Of a stretch of DNA of 64,000 bases, positions 30,634 to 41,400 are shown one piece after another. The notes below the pieces were generated by a model. It made no database searches. It was not told the DNA's origin and worked only from the letters and a program-made list of their open reading frames with translations. This stretch comes from Bryocella elongata (GTDB lineage Bacteria > Acidobacteriota > Terriglobia > Terriglobales > Acidobacteriaceae). The translations under genes were made by a program, and so were the position numbers. Position 1 is the stretch's first letter; the number at the start of each line of letters is the position of its first letter. Location of the stretch: NCBI RefSeq assembly GCF_900108185.1, contig NZ_FNVA01000007.1, positions 124,001 to 188,000 on the forward strand, given 5' to 3'.

Positions 30634-32289
30634 ATGATTTCTGTCTCGAATGTAACCATGCGCTACGGCTCGAAGCTGTTGTTCGAGGACGTCTCCGTGA
30701 CGTTCATCAACGGCCGCCGTTACGGATTGACCGGCCCCAACGGCGCCGGCAAGTCGACCTTCATGAAGGTTCTCACCGGCGAACTGGACGCCCAGAAGGG
30801 CGTCGTCGTGCGCCCGCGCAAGCTCGGCATCCTGCGCCAGGACCAGTACGCGTTTGACGCCTACCGCGTCATCGACACCGTCATCATGGGCAACAAGGGC
30901 CTGTGGGCCGCGCTGGAAGAGCGCGAAGAGATCTACAACAAGCCCGAGATGACGGACGACGACGGCATCCGTCTCGGCGAACTCGAAGGCATCGTTGGCG
31001 AGGAAGACGGCTACGAGGCTGAGTCCAACGCTGCGATCCTGCTGCAGGGCCTGGACATCCCGGACGAGGTGCACGAGCGCAAGATGAGCGAGCTGCAGGG
31101 CGGCCAGAAGGTCCGCGTGCTGCTGGCGCAGGCGCTCTTCGGCAACCCCGATGCGCTGCTCCTCGACGAGCCGACGAACTACCTCGATCTCGACTCGATC
31201 CACTGGCTCGAGACCTTCCTGAATCGCTACAACGGTCTCGTCATTACCATCTCGCATGATCGCCACTTCCTGAACTCGATCTGCACCCACATCGCCGACA
31301 TCGACTACGAGACGATCATCACGTACACCGGTGGCTACGACGACATGGTGCTGCAGAAGACGCAGGTCCGGTCGCGCATCGAGGGTCAGAACGAGCAGCG
31401 TGAGAAGAAGATCGCCCAGCTGAACGAGTTCATCGCGCGATTCTCCGCGGGCACACGTTCGTCGCAGGTGAACTCGCGTAAGAAGGAAGTCGAGCGCCTG
31501 GCGACCACGGAGCTGGCGCGCTCCAACATCCAGCGCCCGTTCATCGCCTTCAAGGTGGAAAAGCCCGGCGGCAAGCACGCGCTGGAGTTCGAGGCCGTCA
31601 ACAAGAGCTACGCGCAGCCGAATGGCAAGACCGAGCACGTGATCCAGGGCTTCAGCGCGTCGGTCATGCGCGGCGAGAAGGTCATCCTGATGGGCCGCAA
31701 CGGCCAGGGCAAGACCACGCTGCTGAAGGCGCTACTCGCCAATGCGCCCGGCTGGCAGACCGCGCGGCTCGAGGAGGCTAACCCGGCCGACATCGACTCA
31801 GGCACCGTGAAGTGGGGCCACGAGATCTCCATCGGCTACTTCGCGCAGGACCACAAGGGCTCCATTCCGCACGGCACCACCGCGGCGGAGTGGCTGCATT
31901 CCTTCGATCCGAAGGCAGCCAAGGAAGACATCCGCGGCCTGCTTGGCCAGATGCTCTTCAAGGGCGAAGAGGGCAACAAGAAGACCGAGGCCCTCTCGGG
32001 CGGCGAAGCGGCGCGGCTGCTCTTCTGCAAGATCATGTTGATGAAGCCCAACATGCTCATCCTGGACGAGCCGACGAACCATCTCGACCTCGAGAGCATC
32101 AACGCGCTCAACCAGGCGATCCAGAAGTACGAGGGCACTGTCTTCCTCGTCACGCATGACCAGGACCTCATCGAGGAATCGGGTACGCGCATCTGGCACT
32201 TCGACGGTGGACCGGCCGACTTCCGCATCACCGACTTCAAGGGCCCGTACGAGGAGTACGAGCAGAAGATGGCAGCGGCGGCGAAGTAG
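30634..32289 (+). CDS. ybiT: ABC-F family ATPase, YbiT-like
   Basis: ABC-F proteins are soluble twin ATPases that bind the ribosome E site and rescue or tune translation. The 551-residue chain has a first Walker A (GPNGAGKST), a first signature and Walker B (LQGGQKVRVLLAQALFGNPD, LLLDEPTNYLD), the linker between domains (about residues 240-310), and a second set (GRNGQGKTT, LSGGEAARLLFCKIM, LILDEPTNHLDLESI). The ending resembles YbiT, with IWHFDGGPADFRITDFKGPY. No membrane helices exist, so it is not a transporter. The symbol is assigned by resemblance. A terminator follows. Confidence 0.93.
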   Translation: MISVSNVTMRYGSKLLFEDVSVTFINGRRYGLTGPNGAGKSTFMKVLTGELDAQKGVVVRPRKLGILRQDQYAFDAYRVIDTVIMGNKGLWAALEEREEIYNKPEMTDDDGIRLGELEGIVGEEDGYEAESNAAILLQGLDIPDEVHERKMSELQGGQKVRVLLAQALFGNPDALLLDEPTNYLDLDSIHWLETFLNRYNGLVITISHDRHFLNSICTHIADIDYETIITYTGGYDDMVLQKTQVRSRIEGQNEQREKKIAQLNEFIARFSAGTRSSQVNSRKKEVERLATTELARSNIQRPFIAFKVEKPGGKHALEFEAVNKSYAQPNGKTEHVIQGFSASVMRGEKVILMGRNGQGKTTLLKALLANAPGWQTARLEEANPADIDSGTVKWGHEISIGYFAQDHKGSIPHGTTAAEWLHSFDPKAAKEDIRGLLGQMLFKGEEGNKKTEALSGGEAARLLFCKIMLMKPNMLILDEPTNHLDLESINALNQAIQKYEGTVFLVTHDQDLIEESGTRIWHFDGGPADFRITDFKGPYEEYEQKMAAAAK

Positions 32290-32311
32290 CTCTTCGTGCG
32301 GGAAAAAGTTG

Positions 32312-32345
32312 AGCGGCGCAGCCTCCGGGCTGCGCCGCTTCTTGC
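32312..32345 (+). terminator. Intrinsic terminator of the ABC-F gene
   Basis: AGCGGCGCAGC (32312-32322) pairs with GCTGCGCCGCT (32329-32339) around 6 nt, followed by TCTTG. It lies 23 bp after the stop. Confidence 0.82.
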
Positions 32346-32487
32346 TGCGGGAAACATCGCCGGCGGGGTACCTTGCAAGCGGGTCGAATCGGGAATTTGT
32401 CATGCGGATGTGTTCAAAAGGAGACAGACCTCTCTGCCCTGCAGACCGCAGCATCCAAAGCAACACCATAGAGTGAGGGGCCCGCGC

Positions 32488-33333
32488 ATGCTCGAATCCA
32501 CGAAGACACAGCTCCTTCTCGTCGACGACGATGACGAATTACGGGCAGCCGTCGGCGTCATGCTCGAGAGGAGCGGCTTTAAAGTACGAGCGGCTTCCAA
32601 CGTCAATGACGCGCTCAAGCTCATCGGCTCGGATCACTTCGACGTGCTGGTAAGCGATCTGCATATGCCTGGACAGGGCGATGGACTCACGGTTGTGAGT
32701 GCGATGCGCCACGCCAATCCGAGGGCAATCACCATCATCCTCAGCGCCCATCCTGAGATGAAGGCTGCAGCGGCGGCCATCCTGTCGCAGACGGACGACA
32801 TCCTCGTGAAACCGACAACGGCAGGCGCACTGGTCGCCTTGATTCGAGACAAAATGAAGGCTGTGCCGGCAACCCCTCGTATCACTGCGAGCCTTGCGAC
32901 GATCCTCGAGGAAGAGACGCTGAGAACCATCAGCGACTGGCTTGTTCGCGTCGATAACGATCGCCTGGTTCTTTCGGTGGATTTGGACGATAGCGCCCGC
33001 TGCGCTCATCTTCCTCAACTCTTCGCCGACCTGGTTCACCGCTTGAGACAGCCGCTGCCTTTAGGCAGCCGCGCTCTGGTCTCCCCCGCGGCGGTGGAAC
33101 ACGGATCGTCGCGAAGAAGGCAAGGCTACACTGCCGCCATGATGGTCGAAGAGTCCCGGATGCTGCAAGTGAGCATCTTCCAGACGCTGCAGAACAACCT
33201 GCACCGGGTCAATTTCAGCCTGCTGTTAGTGGGGGTGATGGCGATCGCCGATGAGGTGGACTCTCAGCTGGCCCAGGCCATGGCCGCCTATGTCAAAGAG
33301 GAAGAAGTGGACGCGCGGCCGCTCGTTGCGTAG
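32488..33333 (+). CDS. Response regulator with RsbRD-like output domain
   Basis: The 281-residue protein starts with a receiver domain: acidic DDDD near residue 12, phospho-acceptor Asp57 in VLVSDLHMPGQGDG, the Ser of IILSAHPE and the Lys of ILVKPTT. The C-terminal half (about residues 140-275) resembles the N-terminal globin-like domain of RsbRD co-antagonists (LATILEEETLRTISDWLVRV, then GYTAAMMVEESRMLQVSI). RsbR-type domains take part in stressosome signalling. No DNA-binding domain is present, so output is probably by protein contact. GAGGGG precedes the ATG. It is first in a four-gene signalling cluster. Confidence 0.85.
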   Translation: MLESTKTQLLLVDDDDELRAAVGVMLERSGFKVRAASNVNDALKLIGSDHFDVLVSDLHMPGQGDGLTVVSAMRHANPRAITIILSAHPEMKAAAAAILSQTDDILVKPTTAGALVALIRDKMKAVPATPRITASLATILEEETLRTISDWLVRVDNDRLVLSVDLDDSARCAHLPQLFADLVHRLRQPLPLGSRALVSPAAVEHGSSRRRQGYTAAMMVEESRMLQVSIFQTLQNNLHRVNFSLLLVGVMAIADEVDSQLAQAMAAYVKEEEVDARPLVA

Positions 33334-33447
33334 CGGCAGAACGCCGCGCCGGGCCACCGGGGTCAGCGCTGGCGGTATCTCTTCGTGGAAACCCATACAA
33401 CTCGAACAGCACTGTCGCCTTCTTACCTCAGTGGAGCTTCTGCTGCA

Positions 33448-34899
33448 ATGAGAACTGGTAAGTACCGCCTCGCCATGGCGGCGGCGATGTTGATTGTCGC
33501 GTTTAACGCCTGGCTGGCGATTCGCGCGCTGCATGCCTTCTTTGACGTGCAAAACTGGCGCGCCCACACCTTTGAGGTCCTGGTGCACACCAAGACGGTC
33601 GAAGCCGACGTGAGCAAATCGACCGCGGCCGTGCGGGCGTACCTCATCTCGGGCGACCCGCTGTATAAGAGCCGGTACAACGATGCGACGGCAGATATTG
33701 ACCGCGAGCTGGATGCCATCAAGACGCTCACCGTGGATAACAATACCCAGCAAGAGCGGCTCGCCTACACCCGTCAGCGGATCCTCGTGCGCATGAGCGC
33801 CCTGCAGACCGGGATTGCGATGCGCGATGCCACCCACGAGATGCTGGGGCCCGTCTCGCTGATGGCCGTCCTTACCGACTCGCCCGATCACGGTCCCACA
33901 GTTGCCTATTGCCTGCAGCAGATGGAAAACGAAGAGAACCGGCTCCTCAACGATCGAACGGCAGCGTCTCTGCGGGCGCGATCCGTCGTCGTCTGGACCT
34001 TTGTCGCCGCCTCTCTGCTCGCTATCCTTCTGCTCGGCGCCACGGCGGAGCTTGGCATTCGCGCAGTCCGTGATCGTCAGGCGCTGATCAACAGCGAAGC
34101 GGAGATCCGGGTGCTCAACGAAGAGCTCAGGATCACGAATACCTCCCTGGAAGAACGGGTGGAACAACGAACCAAGGAGCTTGCGAACACCAACCAGGAG
34201 CTCGAGGCCTTCAGCTACTCGGTCTCCCACGATCTGCGCGCGCCGCTGCGTACGATCGACGGCTTCTCGCTCGCGCTCTCCGAGGATTACGCCGACAAGC
34301 TCGACGAGACGGGGCGCGACTACATCACGCGCGTCCGTGGTGGCGTTCAGCGCATGGGCCTGCTCATCGATTCGCTGCTCCAGCTCAGCCGCGTGACGCG
34401 TATGGACCTGCAGAGCGAGCGCTTTGACATCTCCCAGGTGGCGTCGCTGGTCTTCGGCGAACTCGAAGCGCTGGACAAGGACCGCAGTGTTGAGCTGGTG
34501 GCGCAGCCCGGGGTGCTGGTGGTGGGAGATCCCCGCCTGATCCGCATCGCGCTGGAGAACCTGATGGGCAACGCCTGGAAGTTCACCTCCAAGACTCCCA
34601 ACGCCCTCATCCAGTTCGGCAGCATGCCGGGTACGGGCGAATACGAAGGAACCACCGTATACTTTGTGCGGGACAACGGTGCAGGCTTCGACATGCAGTA
34701 CGTCGACCGCCTGTTCACGGCGTTCCAGCGGCTGCACGGCGACCGCGACTTCAAGGGCTCGGGCATTGGCCTGGCCACTGTCTCACGTATCATTCGCCGC
34801 CATCATGGATCGATCTGGGCAGAAGGCCAGATCGGCCAGGGCGCTACCTTCTACTTCACACTTGGTGGCCCAGGCGCGGATGTCAACGCACGGGCCTGA
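33448..34899 (+). CDS. Membrane sensor histidine kinase with CHASE3 domain
   Basis: The 483-residue kinase has an N-terminal helix ([19 protein letters not shown]), a CHASE3 sensor domain outside the membrane ([20 protein letters not shown]), a second helix ([20 protein letters not shown]), a coiled coil, HisKA with His261 in [15 protein letters not shown], and a HATPase domain ([41 protein letters not shown]). This layout matches phytochrome-like kinases without the photosensor. The ATG at 33448 is chosen; a GTG at 33385 is possible. The single-domain regulator starts 14 bp later and is a likely partner. Confidence 0.92.
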   Translation: MRTGKYRLAMAAAMLIVAFNAWLAIRALHAFFDVQNWRAHTFEVLVHTKTVEADVSKSTAAVRAYLISGDPLYKSRYNDATADIDRELDAIKTLTVDNNTQQERLAYTRQRILVRMSALQTGIAMRDATHEMLGPVSLMAVLTDSPDHGPTVAYCLQQMENEENRLLNDRTAASLRARSVVVWTFVAASLLAILLLGATAELGIRAVRDRQALINSEAEIRVLNEELRITNTSLEERVEQRTKELANTNQELEAFSYSVSHDLRAPLRTIDGFSLALSEDYADKLDETGRDYITRVRGGVQRMGLLIDSLLQLSRVTRMDLQSERFDISQVASLVFGELEALDKDRSVELVAQPGVLVVGDPRLIRIALENLMGNAWKFTSKTPNALIQFGSMPGTGEYEGTTVYFVRDNGAGFDMQYVDRLFTAFQRLHGDRDFKGSGIGLATVSRIIRRHHGSIWAEGQIGQGATFYFTLGGPGADVNARA

Positions 34900-34913
34900 C
34901 CGGAAAGATCCTG

Positions 34914-35342
34914 ATGCCAACGACCCCAGTCATTCTGCTTGTAGAAGATGATCCCGATCACGAGGCGTTAGCCATCCGCGCGCTGCGCAAGGCCAACGTC
35001 GTCAACGAAATCCAGGTAGCCCGCGATGGCGCAGAAGCCATCGACTTCCTGAAGAGCATCGGCGAGAACAATCCGCTTCCCCAACTCGTGCTGCTGGATC
35101 TCAAGCTGCCGAAGGTCGACGGGCTCGAGGTGCTTCGCTTTATCCGCGCCCTGGACCGCACATCGATCCTTCCGGTCGTGGTGCTCACCTCCAGCGATGA
35201 AGAGCGGGACATCGTCGCGAGCTATCGCCTGGGCGTGAACAGCTACATCCGCAAGCCCGTCAACTTCACCGATTTCGCCGAAGCGACTCGTCAGCTCGGC
35301 ATGTACTGGTTGCTGCTGAATCAATGTCCTCCGGCCTCTTAA
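34914..35342 (+). CDS. Single-domain response regulator (Rcp1-like)
   Basis: The 142-residue protein is a stand-alone receiver: acidic pair in LLVEDDPDHEALA, phospho-acceptor Asp62 in LVLLDLKLPKVDGLEVL, Thr/Ser in VVVLTSSDEERD and Lys in SYIRKPVNF. Length and the HEALAIRALRKANVVNEI segment match Rcp1-like regulators, partners of CHASE3 or phytochrome-type kinases. It has no output domain and probably passes phosphate on or acts by contact. It overlaps the next gene by 19 bp, so the two are coupled. Confidence 0.93.
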   Translation: MPTTPVILLVEDDPDHEALAIRALRKANVVNEIQVARDGAEAIDFLKSIGENNPLPQLVLLDLKLPKVDGLEVLRFIRALDRTSILPVVVLTSSDEERDIVASYRLGVNSYIRKPVNFTDFAEATRQLGMYWLLLNQCPPAS

Positions 35343-36874
35343 ACACGGCTCCCCGGCCACTTCGGGTCCTCATGATCGAGGACTACGAAGAGGACGCACT
35401 GCTGCTCCAGCGACACCTGGGGCGCAGCGGCTTTCGCGTGGACGCGCTGCGCATCGAGACTGCAGAGGCTCTGGGGCACGCGTTGTCCGGCGACCGGGAA
35501 TGGGACCTCATCATCGCCGACTACACGCTGCCGGGATTCGGCGCCCGCGAGGCGCTGGAGCTCATGCAGCAGCGCGGCATCGACGTGCCCTTCATCATCG
35601 TGTCGGGCACCATCGACGAGGTGTCGGCGGTGAACGCGATGCGCGCCGGGGCGCATGATTACGTCCTCAAGGGGCATCTCGAGCGGCTCATTCCGGCGAT
35701 CGAGCGCGAGCTGCACGATGCCGAAAAGCGCCGCGAACGTCTGCGTACCGAGCGAGAGCTGCAGCTTCTGCAGCAACGCTTCTCGGCGACGTTCAATCAG
35801 GCCGCCGTGGGCATGGCACACACGACCACGGACGGACGCTTTGTTCTGGTGAATCAGCGCCTCAGCGAGCTGCTGGGGGTGCCGGTCGATCGTATGCTGG
35901 CGCTCAATCTCAAGGACTTCATCCTGCCCAGCGAACGCGATGCCGACAAGGAGCTTTACGCGGAGCTTGTGGAGGGAAGGCGAACCGGCTACCGCTCTGA
36001 GCGGAACCTGATGCGCCACGATGGCTCGGTATTTCCGGCGCAGCTCACCGTCTCGCTTCTCCTGCACGGCAGCGTCGGGCACGATGTCACCGAGTCCAGC
36101 GTCCTTTGGGTCGTGGAAGATATCTCCGCCCGCAAGGCAGCGGAGCGCGAGACCTCCGAGCTGATGCAGCGCCTCATCAACAGCGAGCGGCTGGCGGCGG
36201 CGGGCCGCATGGCCAACACGCTGGCGCATGAGATCAACAATCCTCTCGAGGCGCTCACCAACATCTTCTATCTGCTCGACAAGGAATCGCTCACGCTGGC
36301 GGGCCAGGAGCTGATTGCCATCGCTGCGCGCGAACTCGACCGCGTCGGCCACATCACTCGCTCGACGCTGAGCTTCTACCGCAAGATGCCGGGCCGAACC
36401 CTCGACCTGCAGACCCTGCTCACGGAGGTCGTGCAGCTCTTCCAATCGAGGGCCACGCAACACCAGATCCACATGGATAGCTTCTACGGCCCGGGTATCG
36501 ACCAGACGGGCTACGATCCGGCGCTACGACAGGTCTTTGCCAACCTGGTCGGCAATGCGCTGGAAGCCATGGAGACGAGCGGCGGCCGCATCCGGATCCG
36601 TGCCCGCATCCGCGATGGCCACGCCGTTGTGACTGTGTCGGACACCGGCCACGGTATCGATGGAGCCAACTTGCAGACCGTCTTCGAGCCCTTCTTCACC
36701 ACCAAGGGGGAGCGGGGCACGGGACTCGGACTATGGGTCACGCGCGGCATCGTGGAAGAGCAGGGCGGAACGCTGCAGTTGCGTTCCGCGACGCGTGGCA
36801 AGTACCGCGGCACCATCGTCCGCATCACGCTACCGGCCGCGGGAGTCCGCGAGCCAGCTGTGCTGGTGAACTGA
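35324..36874 (+). CDS. REC-PAS sensor histidine kinase
   Basis: The 516-residue soluble protein has, in order, a receiver domain (Asp66 in LIIADYTLPGFGAREALEL), a linker helix, a PAS domain (about 150-265; FSATFNQAAVGMAHTTTDGR), and a kinase core with His302 in ANTLAHEINNPLEALT, then the ATP domain (FANLVGNALEAME, DTGHGIDGANLQ, GTGLGLWV). A receiver at the N-terminus makes it likely to take its input from the upstream kinase and regulator, a relay from membrane to cytoplasm. No DNA-binding output exists in the cluster. A heptad-repeat hairpin lies just after the stop. Confidence 0.93.
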   Translation: MSSGLLNTAPRPLRVLMIEDYEEDALLLQRHLGRSGFRVDALRIETAEALGHALSGDREWDLIIADYTLPGFGAREALELMQQRGIDVPFIIVSGTIDEVSAVNAMRAGAHDYVLKGHLERLIPAIERELHDAEKRRERLRTERELQLLQQRFSATFNQAAVGMAHTTTDGRFVLVNQRLSELLGVPVDRMLALNLKDFILPSERDADKELYAELVEGRRTGYRSERNLMRHDGSVFPAQLTVSLLLHGSVGHDVTESSVLWVVEDISARKAAERETSELMQRLINSERLAAAGRMANTLAHEINNPLEALTNIFYLLDKESLTLAGQELIAIAARELDRVGHITRSTLSFYRKMPGRTLDLQTLLTEVVQLFQSRATQHQIHMDSFYGPGIDQTGYDPALRQVFANLVGNALEAMETSGGRIRIRARIRDGHAVVTVSDTGHGIDGANLQTVFEPFFTTKGERGTGLGLWVTRGIVEEQGGTLQLRSATRGKYRGTIVRITLPAAGVREPAVLVN

Positions 36875-36882
36875 AAGAGAAC

Positions 36883-36959
36883 GTGAGTAGAGGACAGTGA
36901 GTAGTGAGTCGAACGCTACGCTCTGTTCTCTACTCGCTGTCCTCTGCCCACTGCTTAGC
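36883..36959. repeat. Heptad-periodic inverted repeat between convergent genes
   Basis: Eleven 7-nt units fill the gap. The left part is AG/GTG-rich (GTGAGTA, GAGGACA, GTGAGTA, GTGAGTC) and the right part is its CT-rich near-complement (GTTCTCT, ACTCGCT, GTCCTCT, GCCCACT). Arms 36883-36904 and 36930-36951 pair at 19 of 22 positions, so the RNA of either strand would fold. It may serve as terminator for both neighbours. A 19-mer here recurs at 57372-57390. Confidence 0.85.
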
Positions 36960-36960
36960 C

Positions 36961-38082
36961 TTACTTCGTCTTGCTGCCCGCTGAATTCGGCGCCGGCGGA
37001 GGATAGTTCGGCTTCCGCTTCGGAGCCTTTTCGATCGCGGGTGCTGGCTTGTCCGGGTGCGTCAGGTTCACCGTGCGGTGCTTGGCGACAAAGTCGGCAA
37101 TCGCAAACTTCAGCTTCTCGATGCCCTCGCCGCTGACGGCACTGATGAGGTAGAGCGGCAGCTTCTTGCGCTTGGCGAAGGTGGTCAGCTTCTTCAGCTT
37201 ATCGGGATTCGCTACGTCGGCCTTGGTGGCGACCAGTAGCGTGGGCTTCTTCGGCAGCTCGGGGTCGAAGCTCTTCAGCTCCGCCGTGATGACCTTGTAG
37301 TCCTCGGTGGGGTCCTCGCGGCCGCTGCCATCCGAGACATCGATGAGGTGCACCAGCACGCTGGTCCGCTCGATGTGCCGCAGGAACTGGATCCCGAGCC
37401 CGTGGCCTTCGCTTGCGCCCTCAATCAGCCCTGGAAGATCCGCGATGGTGAACGAGAGCGTGTGCGGGAAGTCGCCTACCTGCACGACGCCGAGGTTCGG
37501 CTCGAGCGTGGTGAACGGGTAGTTCGCGATCTTCGGCTTTGCGGCCGAGATGCGGGAGATGAGGGTCGATTTGCCCACGTTGGGGTAGCCGACTAGACCG
37601 GCGTCGGCAAGCAGGCGCAGCTCCAGGCGGAAGTTGCGTGCCTCGCCCGGGCGGCCCAGCTCGTGCTCGCGCGGCGCCTGGTGCGTTGACGTGGCAAAGT
37701 GCTGGTTGCCACGCCCACCGCGACCGCCCTTACAGATCACGATCTCTTCGTCGACCCGGGTAAAGTCGTGGATCAGCTCGCCCGTCTCGTCGTCGTACAG
37801 CACGGTACCGACGGGGACCTTCAATACTGTGTGCTCGCCCGAGGCGCCGGACATGTTGGAACCCAGGCCATGCTCGCCGCGCTCGGACTTATGCTCGGGG
37901 TTGAAACGGAAATGAATCAACGTGTTATGCGACAACGACGAGCGCATGACGATATCTCCGCCATGGCCGCCGTCGCCCCCGGAAGGGCCGCCTTTGGGCA
38001 CGAACTTTTCGCGGCGGAACGCCATGCAGCCATTGCCGCCATCGCCGGCCTTTACACGGATGCGTGCTTCATCAATAAACAT
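36961..38082 (-). CDS. obg: GTPase Obg/CgtA
   Basis: Obg is an essential GTPase involved in 50S ribosome assembly and stress control. The 373-residue protein opens with the Gly-rich Obg fold ([35 protein letters not shown]). The G domain follows with [12 protein letters not shown], the switch [29 protein letters not shown] and ATKADV. The C-terminal tail of about 35 residues is Lys/Pro-rich and unlike the variable ends of other Obg proteins. GAAGGAAC precedes the ATG. It is convergent with the kinase gene and divergent from the TonB receptor gene. Confidence 0.96.
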   Translation of the reverse strand: MFIDEARIRVKAGDGGNGCMAFRREKFVPKGGPSGGDGGHGGDIVMRSSLSHNTLIHFRFNPEHKSERGEHGLGSNMSGASGEHTVLKVPVGTVLYDDETGELIHDFTRVDEEIVICKGGRGGRGNQHFATSTHQAPREHELGRPGEARNFRLELRLLADAGLVGYPNVGKSTLISRISAAKPKIANYPFTTLEPNLGVVQVGDFPHTLSFTIADLPGLIEGASEGHGLGIQFLRHIERTSVLVHLIDVSDGSGREDPTEDYKVITAELKSFDPELPKKPTLLVATKADVANPDKLKKLTTFAKRKKLPLYLISAVSGEGIEKLKFAIADFVAKHRTVNLTHPDKPAPAIEKAPKRKPNYPPPAPNSAGSKTK

Positions 38083-38406
38083 CTTGTTCCTTCGATATCT
38101 CTAGAACTTAGCGAAATGCGGGGCAGTCTGACCGGTTTTCGACCAGAATTTGGCCGATTATCGTCGTTAAGGCCTCGTGAAAACTCGAGGGCCTGCATTT
38201 TTCGCTTGCAGCCCACAGTCTAGAATCGCACTATTGAGTCTTTCATGGAAGATCTGACGCGGCACAGCAACCTGTGCTGCCTGTGAACCCCGCTCGAAGG
38301 GGTCGCAGAGCTTTTTGGAGGAACCAGGCTCTTCTGGTTCACCAAACGCGTTGGTCCCGATAACCATTGCAGCTAGTTTTCTGCTGTCTTCTTTTAAGGA
38401 GTGCTG
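38083..38406. other. 324-bp gap between obg and TonB receptor gene
   Basis: No gene is visible. It contains a stem near 38170-38196 (AGGCCTCG paired with CTCGAGGGCCT, one bulge) and, further on, the hairpin leader described at 38261-38340. I see no tRNA or convincing small ORF. GGAGG at 38317-38321 is not followed by a start codon at a useful distance. Confidence 0.6.
38261..38340 (+). promoter_or_regulatory. Structured leader of the TonB receptor gene
   Basis: Three small hairpins follow one another: GCACAG/CTGTGC around 38262-38278, CCCC-N7-GGGG at 38288-38302, and the perfect 7-bp GAACCAG-N6-CTGGTTC at 38321-38340. They end 66 bp before the start codon. The leader may control stability or translation of this long message. 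No riboswitch class is recognised. Confidence 0.45.
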
Positions 38407-41400
38407 ATGAAGAACCGCTTTCTGCTTCGCTGCCTGCCCCTCGGGCTGGCCGCGATCCTAGCCGCCCCGGCTGCTTTTGCGCAGTCGACGACCGAGGGTG
38501 CCATCTCAGGAACGATCGAGGACCCGACCGGGGCCGTCGTTCCGCAGGCGAAGATCACCATCCACAACGACGGTACCAATGCCGAGAAGATGCTGACCTC
38601 TGACGGCAGCGGCTTCTACAGCGCTCCACTGCTCGACCCTGGCACCTACACCGTGACGGTGAGTGCGACCGGCTTCGGGAATAAGGTTACCCACGTCATC
38701 GTGCAGGTCGGCCAGGTCACCAACGTTTCCCCGAAGCTTTCGGCTGGCTCCGACAGCACGTCGGTCGATGTGACGGCCGAAGTTCCGGTGCTGAACTTCG
38801 AGAGCCCTGACATGTCGACGGTCATCGACCAGAAGGCCCTCGTCAACATTCCTGAGAACAACCGCCGCTGGTCGTCTCTTGCGATGCTCACCCCCGGCGT
38901 GGTCTCGGACTCCAACGGCTTCGGCCTGGTCAGCGTTCGCGGTATCAGCACACTGCTGAACAACGTCGAGATCGACGGTGCCGATGACAACCAGGCGTAC
39001 TTCTCCGAAGAGCGCGGACGTACGCGTGAAGCGTACTCGACCTCGGAAGACGCGGTGCGAGAGTTCGCCGTCAACACGGGCGTGTACTCGGCTGAGTATG
39101 GCCGCGCGGCTGGCGCCGTCATCAACTCGGTGACCAAGAGCGGCTCCAATGATCTCCATGGCGAGGTTTACTTCTACGATCGCGAGAGCAACTGGGCAGC
39201 CTACACGCCGCTGGTGACCAATACCACTGCAACGCCCAACGGCACCGGTGGCTACAACTTCACGACTGCTCCGCTAAAGCCCAAGGACGAGCGCAAGATC
39301 TACGGATTCTCGGCCGGCGGCGCGCTGATCAAGAACAAACTGTTCTGGTACTACACCTACGATCAGCACTCGCATATCACCCCCGGTATCGGCAAGCCGC
39401 AAAATCCTGCGACCTTCTTCGCTCTGCCGGACAGCACGCTCCCCGGAGCTTCTACCTGCAACCTGGCGACTGGATACTTCAACGCCAACGGGACGACCGG
39501 TACCCTGGCGAACGATCCGTCGGCTTGCACCCTGGCTGCTCGCGAAGGCTTGACCAGCTATGCGGCTGGCGCAAGCGCGTATTCCGCCGGTCTCGCAGCC
39601 CTGCTTCCTGACCTCGGCTACACGCCGCGTATCGGCTTCCAGGAGATCAACACCCCGAAGCTGGACTACCAGATCACCCCCAAGGAGCACGTCAGCTTCC
39701 TGTACCACCGCCTCCGTTGGGACTCCCCGGGCGGCGTGCAGACCCAGGCCACCGTGCCCTACGCGATCGATACCTTCGGCAACGACTTCGTCAAGTTGGA
39801 CTATGGCGTCGCTAAGCTGGAGAGCCAGATCACTAACTCGATCACCAACGAGCTCGGCTACCAGTACGGTCGCGAGCTGGACGATGAGACGCAGCAGCCC
39901 TACAGTGCATACACCAAGGCCAACCTGCTGGGTACTGGCAGCTCCGCTGGCAACGTGCCCGAGGTCAACCTGGCCGAGTCGACGAGTGGTGTCTATCTCG
40001 GTTCGCCCTACTACTCTTATCGCTTTGCTTATCCTGATGAGCGCAAGTGGCAGGTCTACGACACGGCGTACTGGTCGCACGGCAACCACAATGTTAAGTT
40101 TGGCGTGGACATCCTGCACAACCACGACCTGATCAACAACCTGTACGAAGCCAACGGCGTGTACACCTACACCTACATCGGCAACTATCTTGCCGACCTG
40201 AACAGCCGCAACACCGGCGGCACCAGCGACAAGTGCAACAGCACTGCAGCTCAGTCGGGAACGGCAACTGTTTCAGCGCTCGGCACCCTTCCGTGCTACT
40301 CGTCCTACGTGCAGGGCTTCGGTCTCACCCCGCAGTATGCGATCGATACGACGGATTACGGCTTCTACGCTCAGGACAATTGGAAGATTACGCCGCGCCT
40401 GACGCTGGAGCTTGGTCTGCGTTACGACTACGAGTCGCTGCCCCAGCCTAGCGCTACCCTGGATGCTCCGCTCACCGTGGCCAACGCCGCGGGATCGACG
40501 CTCTATACCTTCACCCCGTACGCTGGTCTCACCAATCGCCCCAGCGACAAGAACAACCTTGGCCCGCGCGTCGGCTTCGCGTATGACGTGTTCGGTGGAG
40601 GCAAGACCGTTCTTCGCGGTGGCTTCGGCATGTACTACGGCCGCATCATCAATGCGACGATCCTGAACGCCTACCTGAATACCGGCAGCGCGCTTGGTCA
40701 GTACACCGCCTCCCTGAAGAACACGCAGGGTGGACCTCTGCTCGCCAACATCCTGCCCAACGTTACCGCTGGTACCTCGGGTTCAGTTACGCAGCCGGCT
40801 GGCGCCTTCGCCACCCCGAGCTCGTACTACTTCGATTCGCACTTCCAGAATCCGGAAGTCAACGAGTTCGACTTGATCCTGCAGCAGCAGCTGACGAGCA
40901 GCACGGTACTCGCAGTCAGCTACCTGGGTGGTTTCGGTCGCGAGCTGCCTAACTTCCTCAATGTCAATCTGAATCCTGCCACCGAGCAGACCGCGACGAT
41001 CACCGTTGCCGACACCACTGGCAAGGGACCGATCGCCAACGGCACGGTCTTCACCGTCCCCACCTACACGGGCTACCTCAATTCCAACTTCGTGGGTATC
41101 ACCAAGATCACCAGCAACATCAATTCGAGCTACAACGCGCTGGTGTTTGAAGTGAAGACGACCAACTACCATGGTCTGACCACGGACTTCAGCTACACGT
41201 TCTCGCACGCGCTGGACTACAACCAGAATGCGGGGACCACGGCGAGCACCAACAACTGGTATGACCCGTACGGCAACCCGCGCGTCAACTATGGCAACTC
41301 CAGCTTCAACGTTCCCAACCGCGTGACCGGATACGCTTTGTACAGCCTGCCCAAGCTGCACACCGAGAGCTGGGTCAAGTGGATCACCAACGGCTGGGGT

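Noticed and set aside
32402-32476. 24-codon ORF upstream of the REC-RsbRD gene
   Set aside because: It has no ribosome site, and the AAGGAG in this region lies inside it without a start codon at the right distance.
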